Made by a program: the position numbers and the translations under genes
Notes under the pieces: model-generated
Databases searched by the model: none
What the model saw: only the letters and a program-made list of their open reading frames with translations
What the model was told of the DNA's origin: nothing
Shown here: in pieces, positions 24,594 to 33,031 of the stretch
How positions within the stretch are numbered: the first letter of the stretch is position 1
How the letters are laid out: every line of letters begins with the position of its first letter
Assembly: GCA_028821395.1 (NCBI GenBank)
Contig: JAPPGP010000215.1
Location: 1 to 42,404 of the forward strand
DNA: 42,404 nucleotides
Direction of reading: 5' to 3'
Source: Defluviicoccus sp.
GTDB taxonomy: Bacteria > Pseudomonadota > Alphaproteobacteria > MPNO01

Positions 24594-25145
24594 TTGACCG
24601 ACAGCCCCCTTGAGGGATCGGAGACGGAGCCGCGCCGTTCGCGCGCGGTGCGCGCGTTCGACCTGATCGTCGACGGCGGCGCGATCCTGGCCGCGGTGCT
24701 GATGATCGCGGTCATGCTGACCACCACGATCAAGGTGGTGTTCCGCTACGGCCTGCGCGAAGGGCTGATCGGGATCGACCAGATCAGCGGCACCATGCTG
24801 CTCTACATCACCTTCCTCGGCGCGGCCTGGGTGCTGCGGCGCGAGGAGCATGTGACGCTCGACCTGGTGGTCGGGCGGATCGCGCCGGAGGCGCGGCGGC
24901 AATTGCTGATCTGGGGCTCGGTGGCGGGCGCGCTGGTCTGTCTCGCGGTGGCGGGGTTCGGCGCCTTCGAGACCGTCACCTCGTGGCAGAGGGGGATCCG
25001 CATCCCGGCCGAGCTCGAGATCCCGCGCGCCATCAACCTCGTGGTGATCCCCGTGGGCTGCCTGTTCCTCGGCCTCCAGTTCGCACGCCGCGCCTGGCGC
25101 CATTGGCGGCGCCTCGCGGCCGCCCCGCCCGCGGCGGCCGGGTGA
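24594..25145 (+). CDS. dctQ: TRAP transporter small permease, DctQ family
   Basis: 183 residues with four membrane segments (about 26-46, 63-80, 98-120 and 142-160) and the DctQ-typical RYGLREGLIGIDQISGTMLLYITFLGAAWVLRREEHVTLDL. It joins DctM to form the sodium-coupled permease. The only upstream start in frame is TTG at 24594; a GTG at 24648 is an alternative, so the N-terminus is uncertain. Six bases separate it from dctM. Confidence 0.9.
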   Translation: MTDSPLEGSETEPRRSRAVRAFDLIVDGGAILAAVLMIAVMLTTTIKVVFRYGLREGLIGIDQISGTMLLYITFLGAAWVLRREEHVTLDLVVGRIAPEARRQLLIWGSVAGALVCLAVAGFGAFETVTSWQRGIRIPAELEIPRAINLVVIPVGCLFLGLQFARRAWRHWRRLAAAPPAAAG

Positions 25146-25151
25146 ACGGCG

Positions 25152-26465
25152 ATGGAGTGGTGGTTCTACCTGCTGTGCTTCTTCGGCGGCCTCGGCGCGC
25201 TGCTGCTCGCAGGGATTCCGGTGGCGGTCGCCTTCATGCTGGTCAACCTGATCGGCGTCTACGTGTTCTGGGGCGGCGCCATCGGGCTCAACCAGCTCAT
25301 CCTGTCGATCGACTCATCGGTATCGACCTTCGTCCTGGTGCCGCTGCCGATGTTCATCCTGATGGGAACGGTGATGTTCCATTCGGGCGTGGCGTTCAAA
25401 TTGATCGACGTGCTCGACCAGTGGCTCGGCCGCATCGCCGGGCGGCTGGCGGTGCTCGCGGTCGGCGCCGGCGCCCTGTTCGCGACGCTCACCGGGGTGG
25501 CGATGGGGAGCGTCGCCATGCTGGGCTCGACGCTCGCCCCCGACATGGAGCGCCGGGGCTATGCGAAGTCGATGTCGCTCGGCCCGATCCTCGCCAGCGG
25601 GAGTCTCGCGATCATGATCCCGCCGAGCGCGCTTGCCGTCATCCTCGCGAGCCTCGGCCGGTTCTCGGTCGGCAAGCTGCTGATCGCCATCATCGTGCCC
25701 GGCCTGCTGCTGGCGCTGATCTATGTCGCCTACATCGTCATCCGCTGCCATTTGCAGCCCTCGCTCGCGCCGGCCTATGAAGTGGAGCCGACGCCCTTGC
25801 CGCGCCGGCTCGGCGATACCGTCCGCTACGTTCTGCCGCCGGTCTCGGTGATCCTGCTGGTGATCGGGACGATCTTCCTCGGCATCGCGACCCCGACCGA
25901 GGCGGCGGCGGTGGGCGCGCTCCTGAGCTTCGCCGTCGCCGCGCTCTACCGCCGCCTGACCTGGGAGGTGATCCGGAAGGCGGTCGGCTCGGCGACCTCG
26001 CTCTCGGTGATGGTGCTCCTGATCCTCACCGGCTCGGCCGCCTTCGGCCAGCTCCTCAGCTTCTCCGGCGTAACCCCTGCGATCACCCGGCTCGCCACCG
26101 ACCTGCCGGTGCATCCGATCGTCATCCTGATCCTGATGCAGCTCGCGGTGATATTTCTCGGCATGTTCATCGAGCAGACCTCGATCGTCATGGTGACCAT
26201 CCCGATCTTCATGCCGATCGTCGCCGCGATGGGCTGGGACCCGGTCTGGTTCGGCGCGATCATGGTGCTCAACCTCGAGATGGCGACCATCTCGCCGCCC
26301 TTCGGCCTGTCGCTGTTCGTGATGAAGGGCATCGCCTCGCCGTCGACGACGATGAACGACGTCTACCGCGCGGCGCTCCCCTTCGTCGGGCTCAACCTGA
26401 TCGTCATGGCGGTGATGATCGCCTTCCCGGGCACCGTGCTGTGGCTGCCCGGGCTGATGGAGTAG
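25152..26465 (+). CDS. dctM: TRAP transporter large permease, DctM family
   Basis: 437 residues with around a dozen membrane segments. Family stretches include FVLVPLPMFILMGTVMFHSGVAFKLIDVLDQWLGRIAGRLAVLAVGAGALFATLTGVAMGSVAMLGSTLAPDMERRGYAKSMSLGPILASGSLAIMIPPSALAVILAS and FLGMFIEQTSIVMVTIPIFMPI. It completes a tripartite TRAP transporter with the two preceding genes. Confidence 0.95.
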   Translation: MEWWFYLLCFFGGLGALLLAGIPVAVAFMLVNLIGVYVFWGGAIGLNQLILSIDSSVSTFVLVPLPMFILMGTVMFHSGVAFKLIDVLDQWLGRIAGRLAVLAVGAGALFATLTGVAMGSVAMLGSTLAPDMERRGYAKSMSLGPILASGSLAIMIPPSALAVILASLGRFSVGKLLIAIIVPGLLLALIYVAYIVIRCHLQPSLAPAYEVEPTPLPRRLGDTVRYVLPPVSVILLVIGTIFLGIATPTEAAAVGALLSFAVAALYRRLTWEVIRKAVGSATSLSVMVLLILTGSAAFGQLLSFSGVTPAITRLATDLPVHPIVILILMQLAVIFLGMFIEQTSIVMVTIPIFMPIVAAMGWDPVWFGAIMVLNLEMATISPPFGLSLFVMKGIASPSTTMNDVYRAALPFVGLNLIVMAVMIAFPGTVLWLPGLME

Positions 26466-26560
26466 GCGTAGGGCGAAATCGCCATCCGGCGACACGCCCG
26501 GGGCCGTCCCTCGATAAGGCGCTTCGCGCCTATTCGGGATGAGGGGGAGGGTTCGGGCCG

Positions 26561-26612
26561 CCCATCCCCCATCCCTCATCCTGATTAGCCCCCGAAGGGA
26601 ACGAATCGAAGG
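26561..26612. repeat. dispersed intergenic repeat, family B copy 2
   Basis: It resembles 10333-10382 (CCCATCCC..CTCATCCTGA..AGCCC....AGGG...ATCGAAGG). It occupies the middle of the 278-base dctM-rhodanese intergenic region; the rest of that region holds a TACAAT -10-like hexamer at 26713-26718 and nothing else recognised. Confidence 0.5.
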
Positions 26613-26743
26613 ACAGCTACGGCCGCGTCCGCGGTTCGATCCAAAACCGATGCGCTCCAGGTGCGGACCGACGCGATGGCATTCCGACCACAGATTGTGC
26701 AAGACTCTCTGTTACAATCATAGATGTATATCGAAAGGGCGCC

Positions 26744-27154
26744 ATGTTCAGGGCGATACTCTTGGCCACCGCGCTCTTCGCTGGCAGCGCGCCCCTTTGC
26801 GCGGATGTCATCCGGATCGACAGCGCCAAGCTGCAACAGCTTCTGGCGAACCGGGAGGTGGTGGTCGACATCCGCACGCCGGAGGAATGGCGGCAAACCG
26901 GCGTCATCGAAGGGAGCCACCTAATCACGTTCTTCGACGCCGATGGGAATCACGATGTCCTGAGGTGGATGCGGAAGCTCATGCCCATCGCGATCAGCGA
27001 CCAGCCGGTCGCGATCGTGGGCGACGGTCGCGGGCGGAGCGCTTCCGTCAGCCGTTATCTCCACGAGAAGATCGGGTACTGGCGGGTCTACGACCTGCAC
27101 AAGGGCATCGGAGAGTGGATCGCGGAGAAGCGACCGCTCAAGCCTTACCCCTGA
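26744..27154 (+). CDS. exported rhodanese-like protein lacking the catalytic cysteine
   Basis: 136 residues with a signal peptide (MFRAILLATALFAGSAPLCA). The domain has VVVDIRTPEEWRQTGVIEGSHLI, the CDC25/rhodanese beta-turn pattern, and the end of the active-site loop (GDGRGRSASVSRYL). At the position of the sulfurtransferase cysteine (C-x4-R-S in active enzymes) there is Gly93 or Asp94, so it cannot be a normal thiosulfate sulfurtransferase. It may bind ligands or proteins in the periplasm. Neighbouring genes give no clear partner. Confidence 0.8.
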   Translation: MFRAILLATALFAGSAPLCADVIRIDSAKLQQLLANREVVVDIRTPEEWRQTGVIEGSHLITFFDADGNHDVLRWMRKLMPIAISDQPVAIVGDGRGRSASVSRYLHEKIGYWRVYDLHKGIGEWIAEKRPLKPYP

Positions 27155-27172
27155 CATCGCCGCCGCGCCGCC

Positions 27173-28726
27173 TCACCCGAGCTCCGCCCCGAAGTCGGGA
27201 AAATGCTCGGCGCGGAACGAGGACAGCGCCGCCGGGTCGTCGGCGCCAGCGTCGTCGACGACCAGCTCGAACACGATTTCGCCCGGCGCGCCCGGCGTGA
27301 CCTCGATCAGCCGCGCGAGGCAGTGCCCCCGAAAAACCTGGGACGACGGGAGGCCGTCGACGGTGCACACCCCGCCATAGTTGACGAACGCGTTGCCGGT
27401 CTCGGGCAGGCGGCAGACGCCGCTCTGAAAGGCCGAGTAGGTCCCGTCCTCCGGCCGGCCGCGGCACCAGACCTGGCGCACGGTCCCCGCTTCCGCATCC
27501 ACCGCGAACTCGACCGCCCGGCTGTAGCTCGCGGCGTCCGCCATCTTCGGATCGGGCGGGGTCGCGCGCCCGTTGCCGTTGTCGAAGCAGAGGATCGTGC
27601 CCGACTGCGTGAACGAGCAATCGTGCTGGTGGTACTGCCATTCGAGCCCGCCCTCCGGGCTGAGCAGCTTGTCGGACCAGGGCCGGCGCCAGTTGGCCGG
27701 CGTGCCGAGGATCCAGTCGAGCGCGCCGCTTGCCCGGTCGATGCCGATCATGCAGTCCTGGTGGCGCACCGAGGCGACGATCCGCCCCGAGTCCGCGTCA
27801 TAGGCGAGCCCGTTGACGTGGCTCCAGTCGCAGGTATCGGGATAGCCGCGATGCACCCAGTAGGCGGCGCGGCTGCCATAGCACACCCGGCGCGGATCCA
27901 GCAGGTCGAGCAGGCGGTGCTCGCCCACCACGGTGCCGTCGCGCTCGAACTCGACGATCACGTCGCCGACCACCCGCGCCGTCTCGGTCTCGCCGCCGGG
28001 CTCCTCCTCGTTCAGCGGGAAGCCCTCGATCTCGCGGATCTCCATGCTGCACGCGAGGATATTGCCCGACGGCAGCTCGATGACGGCGTGGTGGAACATC
28101 CCGGCCGCCACCGGGATCGCGCCTTCGGGCGGTGTCTTCTCCCGCCAGCGCCCTTCGGCGTACCACTCGGCCACGGTGTCGCCGAGCAGGTCGATCTCGC
28201 AGATCCGGCCGTCGGCGACATAGAGGATGTTGCCGTTGGCGAGCCGGCGCACGTCGCCGACCGCTTCGCCGATGCTGTAGTACCAGGCGATCCCGCCGTC
28301 GCGGTCGACGGCGACGATGAGACCGAAATCGTCATGATGCTCGGAGGCCGGCGAGTGGCGGACGTTGAACAGCATCGCCCCGGGCTCGCGCTTTTCCGGC
28401 ACGCAGGTCTTCACCGCGATGGGCGGGAAATCGTCGGGCAGCGGCGGCGCGGTGAAGGAGAGCGGCGCCGGCGCCGCGATCCGACCCCCTCCGGTATCCT
28501 CGGCCGAGACGGCGACCGTGCAGGTCTCGCCGGGGCGGATGCCGACCACCGGCACGCGGTGGCGGGTTCGCGCCTCAGCGCCGGACGGGGCCCGCCACTT
28601 GCGGCCCGAAGCCGAGACTTCCACGACCGCGCGCGACGGCGCGTCGGTGGCGAACTCGACGACGGCGGCGAGCGGCACGCGCGGGTTGGGGTTGGCCGAG
28701 ATTGACGGGCCGGAGGTGAATTTCAT
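27173..28726 (-). CDS. arylsulfotransferase (ASST)-like protein without signal peptide
   Basis: 517 residues: an N-terminal beta-sandwich-like part (about 1-95) and a six-bladed-propeller ASST domain (about 105-515). Candidate catalytic residues are H212/H213 (FHHAVIELPSGN), H303 (WSHVNGLAYD), R321 (VRHQD) and H368 (HQHDC); the 18-residue gap between H303 and R321 equals the H356-R374 gap I recall for E. coli AssT. ASSTs move sulfate between phenols without PAPS and are normally periplasmic; no leader is visible here. It is the last gene of a four-gene minus-strand set starting at 31329. Confidence 0.78.
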   Translation of the reverse strand: MKFTSGPSISANPNPRVPLAAVVEFATDAPSRAVVEVSASGRKWRAPSGAEARTRHRVPVVGIRPGETCTVAVSAEDTGGGRIAAPAPLSFTAPPLPDDFPPIAVKTCVPEKREPGAMLFNVRHSPASEHHDDFGLIVAVDRDGGIAWYYSIGEAVGDVRRLANGNILYVADGRICEIDLLGDTVAEWYAEGRWREKTPPEGAIPVAAGMFHHAVIELPSGNILACSMEIREIEGFPLNEEEPGGETETARVVGDVIVEFERDGTVVGEHRLLDLLDPRRVCYGSRAAYWVHRGYPDTCDWSHVNGLAYDADSGRIVASVRHQDCMIGIDRASGALDWILGTPANWRRPWSDKLLSPEGGLEWQYHQHDCSFTQSGTILCFDNGNGRATPPDPKMADAASYSRAVEFAVDAEAGTVRQVWCRGRPEDGTYSAFQSGVCRLPETGNAFVNYGGVCTVDGLPSSQVFRGHCLARLIEVTPGAPGEIVFELVVDDAGADDPAALSSFRAEHFPDFGAELG

Positions 28727-28756
28727 GCCTGCTCTCTTTGAACCTGTGGGCGGGGA

Positions 28757-29278
28757 CTACCGGGGAAGGATCTCGTCGACCACGGCGGTGTAGATGTCCC
28801 GCGCTTCGGTCCCGAAACAGGCGAATACCACCCTCTCCAGCCCGCCACCGCCTGCGAGGCAGTCCCTGGCCCCGGTCACCGCGATGCGGGTCGCCGCCTC
28901 CAGCGGGTAGCCGTAGACCCCGGTGCCGATCGCCGGGAAGGCGATCGAGGCGAGCCGTTTCTCTTCGGCGATCTCGAAGCAGCGGCGATAGCAGCGCGCG
29001 AGCAGCTCGGGCTCGCCCTGTCCCCCGCCCTGCCAGACCGGGCCCACGGTGTGGATCACGAAACGGGCCGGCAGGTCGTATCCCCCGGTCGCCTTGGCAT
29101 CGCCCGTGTCGCAGCCGCCGAGCGTGCGGCATTCGGCGAGCAGGCGGGCCCCGGCGGCGCGGTGGATCGCCCCGTCCACCCCGCCGCCGCCGAGCAGCGC
29201 GTTGTTGGCCGCGTTCACGATCGCGTCCACCGCGAGCGTGGTGATGTCGCCCTCGAAGATCTCCACCCGTTCGCGCAT
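28757..29278 (-). CDS. macro-domain protein (O-acetyl-ADP-ribose deacetylase type)
   Basis: 173 residues with the full MacroD-type pattern: [35 protein letters not shown] at the N-terminus, [24 protein letters not shown] in the middle, and [22 protein letters not shown] binding ADP-ribose. Members hydrolyse O-acetyl-ADP-ribose or remove mono-ADP-ribose from proteins. It lies 30 bases before the ASST-like gene and 28 after the NMT1-like gene, so it is likely cotranscribed, an unusual setting. Confidence 0.92.
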   Translation of the reverse strand: MRERVEIFEGDITTLAVDAIVNAANNALLGGGGVDGAIHRAAGARLLAECRTLGGCDTGDAKATGGYDLPARFVIHTVGPVWQGGGQGEPELLARCYRRCFEIAEEKRLASIAFPAIGTGVYGYPLEAATRIAVTGARDCLAGGGGLERVVFACFGTEARDIYTAVVDEILPR

Positions 29279-29306
29279 GCCGCTCGCCGCCAGCCTCCCC
29301 CTGCCC

Positions 29307-30194
29307 CTATTCCACGGCGTAGAGCAGGCGGTCCGGCGAACGCTCCTCGACGTACTGGGCGAGGTCCCAGCGGTCGACCTGCTCGAAGATCTCCTCGATC
29401 AGCCCGTCCGGGAGCGGCGCCTTGACGAACCGCTCGCCGCGGCTGAAGCACGCGAAATCCCAGCTCCGATCGGCGAAGGCCTCGGGGATGCAGTGCCGCC
29501 ACGCCGGCAGGTATTTGCCCGGATCGGCCTCGATCGCCCGTTCCGCCCGGGCGAGCGCGTCGATATACCCCCGGAGCGCCGCCTGGGGCATCGTCTCGGG
29601 GACCCACCAGATGGTGATGAACTCGTCTTCCATGATCGCCCGCATGCCGAGCTGTTTCGCCATGTCGATCTGCGGCGGGAGCAGGCTGGCGGCCTCCACC
29701 TCGCCCGAGAGCAACGCCTCCAGCCGGGCCGAGAACCCGCCGACATTGAGGCAGTCGATGCGCTCGAGCGGGAGGTATTTCTCCAGCCTGTAGGGCACGT
29801 TGAAATGGCTGCCCGCGCGCATTCCCACCGCGATGGGCACGTCCGCCAGGTCCTCGGGCGTCCGGATCTCGGAATCGGGGCGGACGAAGATCCCCCAGGG
29901 CGAGACGCCGTAGCAGTCGCGCACCGCCTTGCCCATCCCGGAGGCGGCGTTGCTCACCGTTCCCCACTGGCAGGCGCACTGGATCAGGTTCTCGGCGCCG
30001 TTCTCCGCGAAGGGGCGGTCCTGCGGACGCTCGAAATAGTCGAGCCCCTTCCAGCTCGACTGGGTGCCGCGGAACACCTGCATGTCGAATTCGACATCGA
30101 GCCCCTCGTCGCGGAAGAAGCCCTCCTCCATTGCGACGAACTCGTTGATGCCCATGCCCTTGGGCGCCACCCGGACTTGTATCGGTTGGGACAT
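29307..30194 (-). CDS. NMT1/THI5-like substrate-binding-type protein, leaderless
   Basis: 295 residues with the periplasmic-binding-protein type II layout seen in NMT1/THI5-like proteins: [31 protein letters not shown], then [45 protein letters not shown] and [24 protein letters not shown]. The start at MSQPIQV (30194) follows GGAAGGA, and there is no signal peptide. It lacks the cysteine-rich motif of THI5 pyrimidine synthases. It may be a cytoplasmic binding or sensor protein. Confidence 0.75.
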   Translation of the reverse strand: MSQPIQVRVAPKGMGINEFVAMEEGFFRDEGLDVEFDMQVFRGTQSSWKGLDYFERPQDRPFAENGAENLIQCACQWGTVSNAASGMGKAVRDCYGVSPWGIFVRPDSEIRTPEDLADVPIAVGMRAGSHFNVPYRLEKYLPLERIDCLNVGGFSARLEALLSGEVEAASLLPPQIDMAKQLGMRAIMEDEFITIWWVPETMPQAALRGYIDALARAERAIEADPGKYLPAWRHCIPEAFADRSWDFACFSRGERFVKAPLPDGLIEEIFEQVDRWDLAQYVEERSPDRLLYAVE

Positions 30195-30264
30195 TGGCGG
30201 ATCCTTCCGCTGTCGATACCGAGAACCGGCCGGAGCGCCCGCCCCGGCCGGTCCGTGGACCACG

Positions 30265-31329
30265 CTACTTCATTTTCTTGTCGAGTCTCATCATCGTGGC
30301 CTTGTGCTTGACGGCCGCCTCGGCGCGTGTCTTCTCGGCCGCCGCCTTGATGAGGTTGTACATCGGCGCGATCTTCGGGTGGCTGCCGAGGATCTTGTCG
30401 CCCAGCGGCTTGGCGCGGCGGAAGAACTCCTTGCGGTCGGCATCGGAGAGATCGATGACCTCGCCGCCCTCCTTGGTCCACTGCCTTTCCCAATGGGTGG
30501 TGATTTCGACGGCGATCTCCACCGACGGGTCGGCGAGCTTCGCGCCCTCTTCCCAGATCGCGGTCTGCAGGTCCTGCGGCAGCTTCTTGAGCGCCGCCAT
30601 GCTGGCATAGGCGCCGGTCGGGATATAGCCGCCCGCCGTCCGCGTCAGGTACTTCGCCACCGTATAGAACTTGGACGGCCCCATGACGATGATCGCACTG
30701 CGCGCGCCGTCGACCACCCGCTTCTGGATCGACGGGACGACCTGCGAGTACGGAATCGGTATGCCGGCCGCGCCGAAAGTGTCCATCAACGCGATCTCCA
30801 TCTTGGTGGCGAGCACGCGGAGCTTCTTGCCCTGGAGGTCGCCGAGGGTGCGGATCGGCTCGCGCGAGGCGATCGCGCCGACGCCCGCGGACCATATGAA
30901 GGTCGGCACGATGCCGGCCTTTTCGCCCAGCTTGACGAATTCGCCGCGCACGCTCGGGTGGTTCATCGTCAAATGCTGGTGCCAGTTCGAGTCGAACAGG
31001 CCCGGCGCGTCGGGCGCCTGGAAGGCGGGGTTGATGCCTTGGAAGAATCCCGGCGGGGTGACGAAGAACTCCTGGGTGCCGAGCTGGATGCCCTCGAGCT
31101 GGCGCGGGATTGTGCCGAGCTGGGCGGCCGGGAAGATGCTCACCTTGAGCTGCCCGCCGGTCCGCTTCTCCAGCGCCGCCTTGTACAGCTCCGCCGCCCG
31201 GTGCTGGGAATCGTTGATCGTCACGAAGCCGATCTTGATCTCGTAGGTCTTTTGCGCCGCTGCGGGCCAGGCGGCCAGCGCCGCGCAGACGCCCGCGGCA
31301 ATCAACGGGACGCGGTCAAGCTTCCTCAT
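30265..31329 (-). CDS. TRAP substrate-binding protein, DctP family, without adjacent permease
   Basis: 354 residues with a signal peptide (MRKLDRVPLIAAGVCAALAAWPAAAQ). IKIGFVTINDSQHRAAELYKAALEKRTGGQLKVSIFPAAQLG, GIQLGTQEFFVTPP and LRVLATKMEIALMDTFGAAGIPIPYSQVVPSIQKRVVDGA fit the DctP fold. It starts at 31329 after AAGGAG. No dctQ/dctM follow; the nearest TRAP permease is 24594-26465, which has its own binding protein. First gene of the minus-strand set that includes the macro and ASST-like proteins. Confidence 0.9.
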   Translation of the reverse strand: MRKLDRVPLIAAGVCAALAAWPAAAQKTYEIKIGFVTINDSQHRAAELYKAALEKRTGGQLKVSIFPAAQLGTIPRQLEGIQLGTQEFFVTPPGFFQGINPAFQAPDAPGLFDSNWHQHLTMNHPSVRGEFVKLGEKAGIVPTFIWSAGVGAIASREPIRTLGDLQGKKLRVLATKMEIALMDTFGAAGIPIPYSQVVPSIQKRVVDGARSAIIVMGPSKFYTVAKYLTRTAGGYIPTGAYASMAALKKLPQDLQTAIWEEGAKLADPSVEIAVEITTHWERQWTKEGGEVIDLSDADRKEFFRRAKPLGDKILGSHPKIAPMYNLIKAAAEKTRAEAAVKHKATMMRLDKKMK

Positions 31330-31499
31330 CGCGCTGTCTCCTTGTCGCGCCGGGCGGATCGCCCGGTCGTTTCTGCCGCCGGGAGTATGGCCCCAGCCGC
31401 GGCGCCGGGACAACGCCTCCGTTGGCCTGCCCTGTACCCGCCCGCCCGAAACGTCGTAACGTTCGCCGGATTGCCTGACGGCGCGGGAAGGAGAACGAG

Positions 31500-32153
31500 A
31501 TGGCAGGACAGACCGAGAAGAGCGACGAGGCGTTCTTCGCCGAGCGGGGGTTCGGGCTCAAGATCGGATTCGGCGAGCGGCCGGCGCTGATCGTGATCGA
31601 CATGCTCAAGGCCTTCACCGACTCGGACCGCATGCTGGGCGCCGACCTGGACGAGGAGATCGAGGCGATCCGGCCGCTGCTGGAGGCGGCGCATGAGCGC
31701 GACATCCCGGTGATCTTCTCCACCGTGATCTACGAAGACGACGATCTCAGGGACGCCGGAATCTGGGCGCTCAAGCAGAAGGGGGTGGTCACGCTGAAGG
31801 CGGGCGACGACGGGGTCGAGGTCGATTCCAGGCTCGATTTCCGCCCCGGCGACACGCTGCTGGTCAAGAAATACGCCTCCTGCTTCTACGGCACCGACAT
31901 CGTCTCGCGGCTGATGGCGCATGGCGTGGACACGCTGATCATCACCGGCTGCACCACCTCGGGCTGCGTCCGCGCGACCGCGGTCGACGCCTGCCAGGTG
32001 GGATTCCGGCCGATGGTGGTGCGCGAGGCCGTCGGCGACCGCTCGCAGGCGGCGCACGACCAGAGCCTGTTCGACCTCAACGCGAAGTACGCCGACGTGG
32101 TCTCGCTCGACGAGGCGCTGCAATATCTGTCGACGATCGGCCACAACCGCTAG
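31500..32153 (+). CDS. isochorismatase-like cysteine hydrolase, N-carbamoylsarcosine amidase-like
   Basis: 217 residues. The catalytic triad is D34 (LIVIDML), K123 or K124 (LVKKYASCFYGT) and C156 (GCTTSGCVRATAVDA); the K...SxF.GT and CTTSGCVR patterns are typical of N-carbamoylsarcosine amidases. Those release CO2 and ammonia from N-carbamoyl compounds in creatinine/hydantoin breakdown. The deacetylase gene follows after 11 bases, in the same direction. The ribosome site GGAAGGAG precedes the ATG. The family call is firm, the substrate is inferred. Confidence 0.87.
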   Translation: MAGQTEKSDEAFFAERGFGLKIGFGERPALIVIDMLKAFTDSDRMLGADLDEEIEAIRPLLEAAHERDIPVIFSTVIYEDDDLRDAGIWALKQKGVVTLKAGDDGVEVDSRLDFRPGDTLLVKKYASCFYGTDIVSRLMAHGVDTLIITGCTTSGCVRATAVDACQVGFRPMVVREAVGDRSQAAHDQSLFDLNAKYADVVSLDEALQYLSTIGHNR

Positions 32154-32164
32154 CGGAGGAAGGC

Positions 32165-33031
32165 ATGGAACACGGACGCTTCGACTACTCGCCGATCGTC
32201 GACCGCGAGAAGCTGCGCTTCCCCAACGGCGCGCGGATCGCGGTCTGGGTGATCCCCAATATCGAGCATTTCCACTGGGACAAGCCCTCGACCTCGGTCA
32301 CCGCGGTGACCGCCCATCTCAAGCCCGACGTGCTCAACTATTCGTGGCGCGATTTCGGCGTGCGCGTCGGCATCTGGCGCATGATGGAGGTGATGGAGCG
32401 CCACGGGGTCAAGGGCACCGTCGCGCTAAACTCCGAGGTCTGCGGGCAATATCCCCGCATCGTCGAGGCCGGCAACGATCTCGGCTGGGAGTGGATGGGG
32501 CATGGCAGCACCAACTCGGTGCTGCTCAACGCTCAGTCCGAGGACGAGGAGCGGGCGCTGGTCGGCGACATCGTGTCCACCATCGCAGACGGCACCGGGA
32601 CCGCGCCCAAGGGCTGGCTGGGGCCGGCGCTGAGCGAGAGCTTCAACACGCCCGACATCCTGGCGGCGAACGGCATCGAGTATGTCTGCGACTGGGTCAA
32701 TGACGAGCAGCCCTACGCGATGACCGTGAAGGAGGGCTCGCTGATCTCGGTGCCCTACTCGATCGAGATCAACGACATCCCGGCCTTCCTCGACCGCGGG
32801 CTGGGCGCCGAGGAGTTCTACCGCATGATCGTCGACCAGTTCGACGTGCTCTACGAGGACGGCGCGGCGACCGGCCGGGTGATGGCGATCTGCCTCCACC
32901 CCTTCCTGATCGGCCACGCCTTCCGCGCCAAGTATCTCGACAAGGCGCTCGGCTACATCCGCCAGCGCAGGGAGGTCTGGGTGACCCGGGGCGGCGACAT
33001 CAACGACTGGTACCGGGCGAACTACCTATAG
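32165..33031 (+). CDS. polysaccharide-deacetylase/PuuE-like protein
   Basis: 288 residues with a NodB-type fold: IAVWVIPNIEHFHW, GIWRMMEVMERHGVKGTVALNSEVC, WEWMGHGSTNS (H113 a likely metal ligand), and CLHPFLIGHAFRAKYLDKALGYIRQRREVWVTRGGDINDWY at the end. The pattern is close to PuuE-type amide hydrolases of uric acid/allantoin metabolism rather than peptidoglycan deacetylases, and there is no signal peptide, suggesting a cytoplasmic ring-opening or amide-cleaving role. Its stop codon shares the bases CTATAG with the stop of the convergent ABC permease. Confidence 0.8.
   Translation: MEHGRFDYSPIVDREKLRFPNGARIAVWVIPNIEHFHWDKPSTSVTAVTAHLKPDVLNYSWRDFGVRVGIWRMMEVMERHGVKGTVALNSEVCGQYPRIVEAGNDLGWEWMGHGSTNSVLLNAQSEDEERALVGDIVSTIADGTGTAPKGWLGPALSESFNTPDILAANGIEYVCDWVNDEQPYAMTVKEGSLISVPYSIEINDIPAFLDRGLGAEEFYRMIVDQFDVLYEDGAATGRVMAICLHPFLIGHAFRAKYLDKALGYIRQRREVWVTRGGDINDWYRANYL

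Noticed and set aside
26630..26660. GGTTCGATCC resembling a tRNA T-loop
   Set aside because: The flanking bases do not pair and there is no acceptor, D or anticodon arm.
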